Shown: one piece after another, positions 62,950 through 64,000 of the stretch | How the letters are laid out: every line of letters begins with the position of its first letter | Numbering within the stretch: the first letter of the stretch is position 1 | Origin: Arthrobacter woluwensis | Lineage (GTDB): Bacteria; Actinomycetota; Actinomycetes; Actinomycetales; Micrococcaceae | Assembly (NCBI RefSeq): GCF_030816155.1 | Contig: NZ_JAUSXR010000001.1 | Coordinates: 2,852,001 to 2,916,000, forward strand | DNA: 64,000 nucleotides | Direction of reading: 5' to 3' | Made by a program: the position numbers and the translations under genes | Notes under the pieces: generated by a model | The model's input: only the letters and a program-made list of their open reading frames with translations | What the model was told of the DNA's origin: nothing | The model's database searches: none

Positions 62950-63861
62950 ATGAGCAACAACATCGTCCTCGGCAAGAACCAGTACGGCAAGGCGGAGAAC
63001 CGCGTCGTCAAGATCACCCGCGACACGGACCGCCACGAGATCGAGGATCTCAACGTCACCTCGCAGCTCCGCGGCGACTTCACCGCGGCGCACATCGACG
63101 GCGACAACGCCCACGTGGTCCCCACCGACACCCAGAAGAACACCGTCTTCGCCTTCGCCCGTGACGGCATCGGCTCCCCCGAGGAATTCCTCATCCGCCT
63201 GGCCAACCACTTCACCGGTGAGTTCGAGTGGGTCACGGGCGGCCGCTGGGAAGCCGAGCAGTTCGCCTGGGAGCGCATCCTCGCCGGCGGTGAGGAGCAC
63301 AACCACTCCTTCGTCCGCAAGGGCCAGGAAGTGCGCAACGCCGTCGTCACCAAGGACGGCGACGACCTTTACGTCATCTCCGGCCTGAACGACCTCACGG
63401 TCCTCAAGTCCACCCAGTCCGGCTTCGTGGGCTACCCGAAGGACAAGTACACCACCCTGCAGGAGACCACGGACCGCATCCTGGCCACCGACGTCTCGGC
63501 CCGCTGGCGCTACCGCAACGACGCCGTCGCCGAGGGTGGCATCGACTACAACGCCACCTACGAGTCCGTGAAGGCCCTCCTCCTGGAAGGCTTCTCCGAG
63601 GAGTACTCCTACGCGCTGCAGCAGACCCTGTTCCAGATGGCGCAGAAGGTCTTCGCGGCACACCCGGAGATCGACGAGCTGCGGTTCTCCACTCCGAACA
63701 AGCACCACTTCGTGGTGGACCTGTCCCCGTTCGGTCTCGACAACCCCGGCGAGGTCTTCTTCGCCGCGGACCGCCCGTACGGCCTGATCGAGGCCAACTT
63801 CGAGCGCGAGACCATCTCCGACCCGGGCAACGCCTGGGACGGCATCGTCGGCTTCTGCTGA
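62950..63861 (+). CDS. pucL: Urate oxidase (factor-independent urate hydroxylase)
   Basis: 303 residues, normal for bacterial uricase. It oxidises urate to 5-hydroxyisourate without a cofactor. LGKNQYGKAENRVVKI carries the catalytic lysine, VVPTDTQKNTVFAFA the catalytic threonine, and KHHFVVDLSPFGLDNPGEVFFA the conserved C-terminal motif. It is the last step of the purine route in this window; the genes for hydroxyisourate hydrolase and OHCU decarboxylase are not seen before the edge. Expression is likely governed by operator A and by the leader terminator. Confidence 0.95.
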   Translation: MSNNIVLGKNQYGKAENRVVKITRDTDRHEIEDLNVTSQLRGDFTAAHIDGDNAHVVPTDTQKNTVFAFARDGIGSPEEFLIRLANHFTGEFEWVTGGRWEAEQFAWERILAGGEEHNHSFVRKGQEVRNAVVTKDGDDLYVISGLNDLTVLKSTQSGFVGYPKDKYTTLQETTDRILATDVSARWRYRNDAVAEGGIDYNATYESVKALLLEGFSEEYSYALQQTLFQMAQKVFAAHPEIDELRFSTPNKHHFVVDLSPFGLDNPGEVFFAADRPYGLIEANFERETISDPGNAWDGIVGFC

Positions 63862-64000
63862 TCCCCTGACTCGCCCGGGCTGCGCGCCACCAGCGCCCCT
63901 CGTGCCTGCTCTGCACCGAGGCGGCCGCGAGCGCAGCCCGGGTGACACCCCCTCCCGGAGCGCACCCACCCGGCGACCCGGCGTCGTCGTTCCCTTGATC
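63862..64000. other. Intergenic end of window
   Basis: 139 bases after the uricase stop. A stretch with GCCCGGGCTGCGCG and later GCGCAGCCCGGG can pair (63886 region with 63930 region) and may be the uricase terminator. No gene start recognised. Confidence 0.4.

Overview
The window is high-GC DNA (clearly well above 60% by eye) with actinobacterial gene families throughout: a factor-independent uricase, a homodimeric-type AceE, a MarP-like protease, a GlxR/Crp-like regulator, a Pr6Pr membrane protein and a Tad-type secretion ATPase. Gene content and protein style fit a chromosomal segment of a soil member of the Micrococcaceae (Arthrobacter and relatives). That placement is inference; there is no rRNA here. 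Genes are dense, starts are often GTG, and neighbours commonly overlap by ATGA or GTGA. No insertion sequence, prophage or CRISPR array was seen.

Layout. 1-1970: end of a Tad/Flp pilus operon (CpaE-like, TadA). 2067-9613: an A-family polymerase, CoA-type NUDIX, endonuclease III, a large proline-rich membrane protein and acetyl-CoA synthetase. 9796-11891: FtsX-type ABC system. 11981-20006: a sarcosine-oxidase-like enzyme, then a sugar uptake cluster (binding protein, two permeases, Gfo/Idh oxidoreductase) flanked by LacI and DeoR regulators. 20137-29217: AroQ, NUDIX genes, MarP, Crp, RidA, DUF4177, a class A penicillin-binding protein, a phosphoesterase and a tandem pair of small membrane proteins. 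29410-33224: heterodimeric ABC exporter, then tRNA-Pro. 33560-34981: glutamate decarboxylase. 35307-37027: a secreted repeat peptide divergent from an HTH-TPR regulator. 37267-41852: PurC/PurD, asparaginase and small genes. 42021-49182: two MFS carriers, an SDR, an Asp/Glu racemase-like protein and an NCS1 permease. 49623-52370: AceE. 52473-63861: purine catabolism (MobA-like, xanthine dehydrogenase, XdhC, AzgA-type permease, guanine deaminase, 8-oxoguanine deaminase, uricase).

Most interesting. (1) A small secreted precursor with four copies of VGNWPDP beside an HTH-TPR regulator looks like a peptide-pheromone circuit of RRNPP type, with a repeat-precursor design like yeast alpha-factor. (2) The xanthine dehydrogenase has the unusual order FAD, FeS, molybdenum in one chain, and the join between the first two domains is coded by a palindromic repeat that also occurs between genes elsewhere in the window. 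(3) Both the MobA-like and the xdhC genes next to it carry one extra C/G in a short run, breaking their reading frames. (4) A 15-bp operator (TTCCR-N5-YGGAA) recurs at four intergenic sites of the purine/ureide region, in three of them with a second half-site exactly 21 bp away. (5) The uricase gene has a promoter followed by a strong intrinsic terminator in its leader, suggesting attenuation or a small RNA.

How the genes work together. Guanine deaminase and 8-oxoguanine deaminase, xanthine dehydrogenase and uricase form a route from purine bases through urate towards 5-hydroxyisourate and allantoin, fed by the AzgA-type permease. The NCS1 permease and racemase-like protein probably deal with ureides or hydantoins. 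The in-window Crp homologue may act at TGTGA-like sites seen before the sugar and uricase genes.
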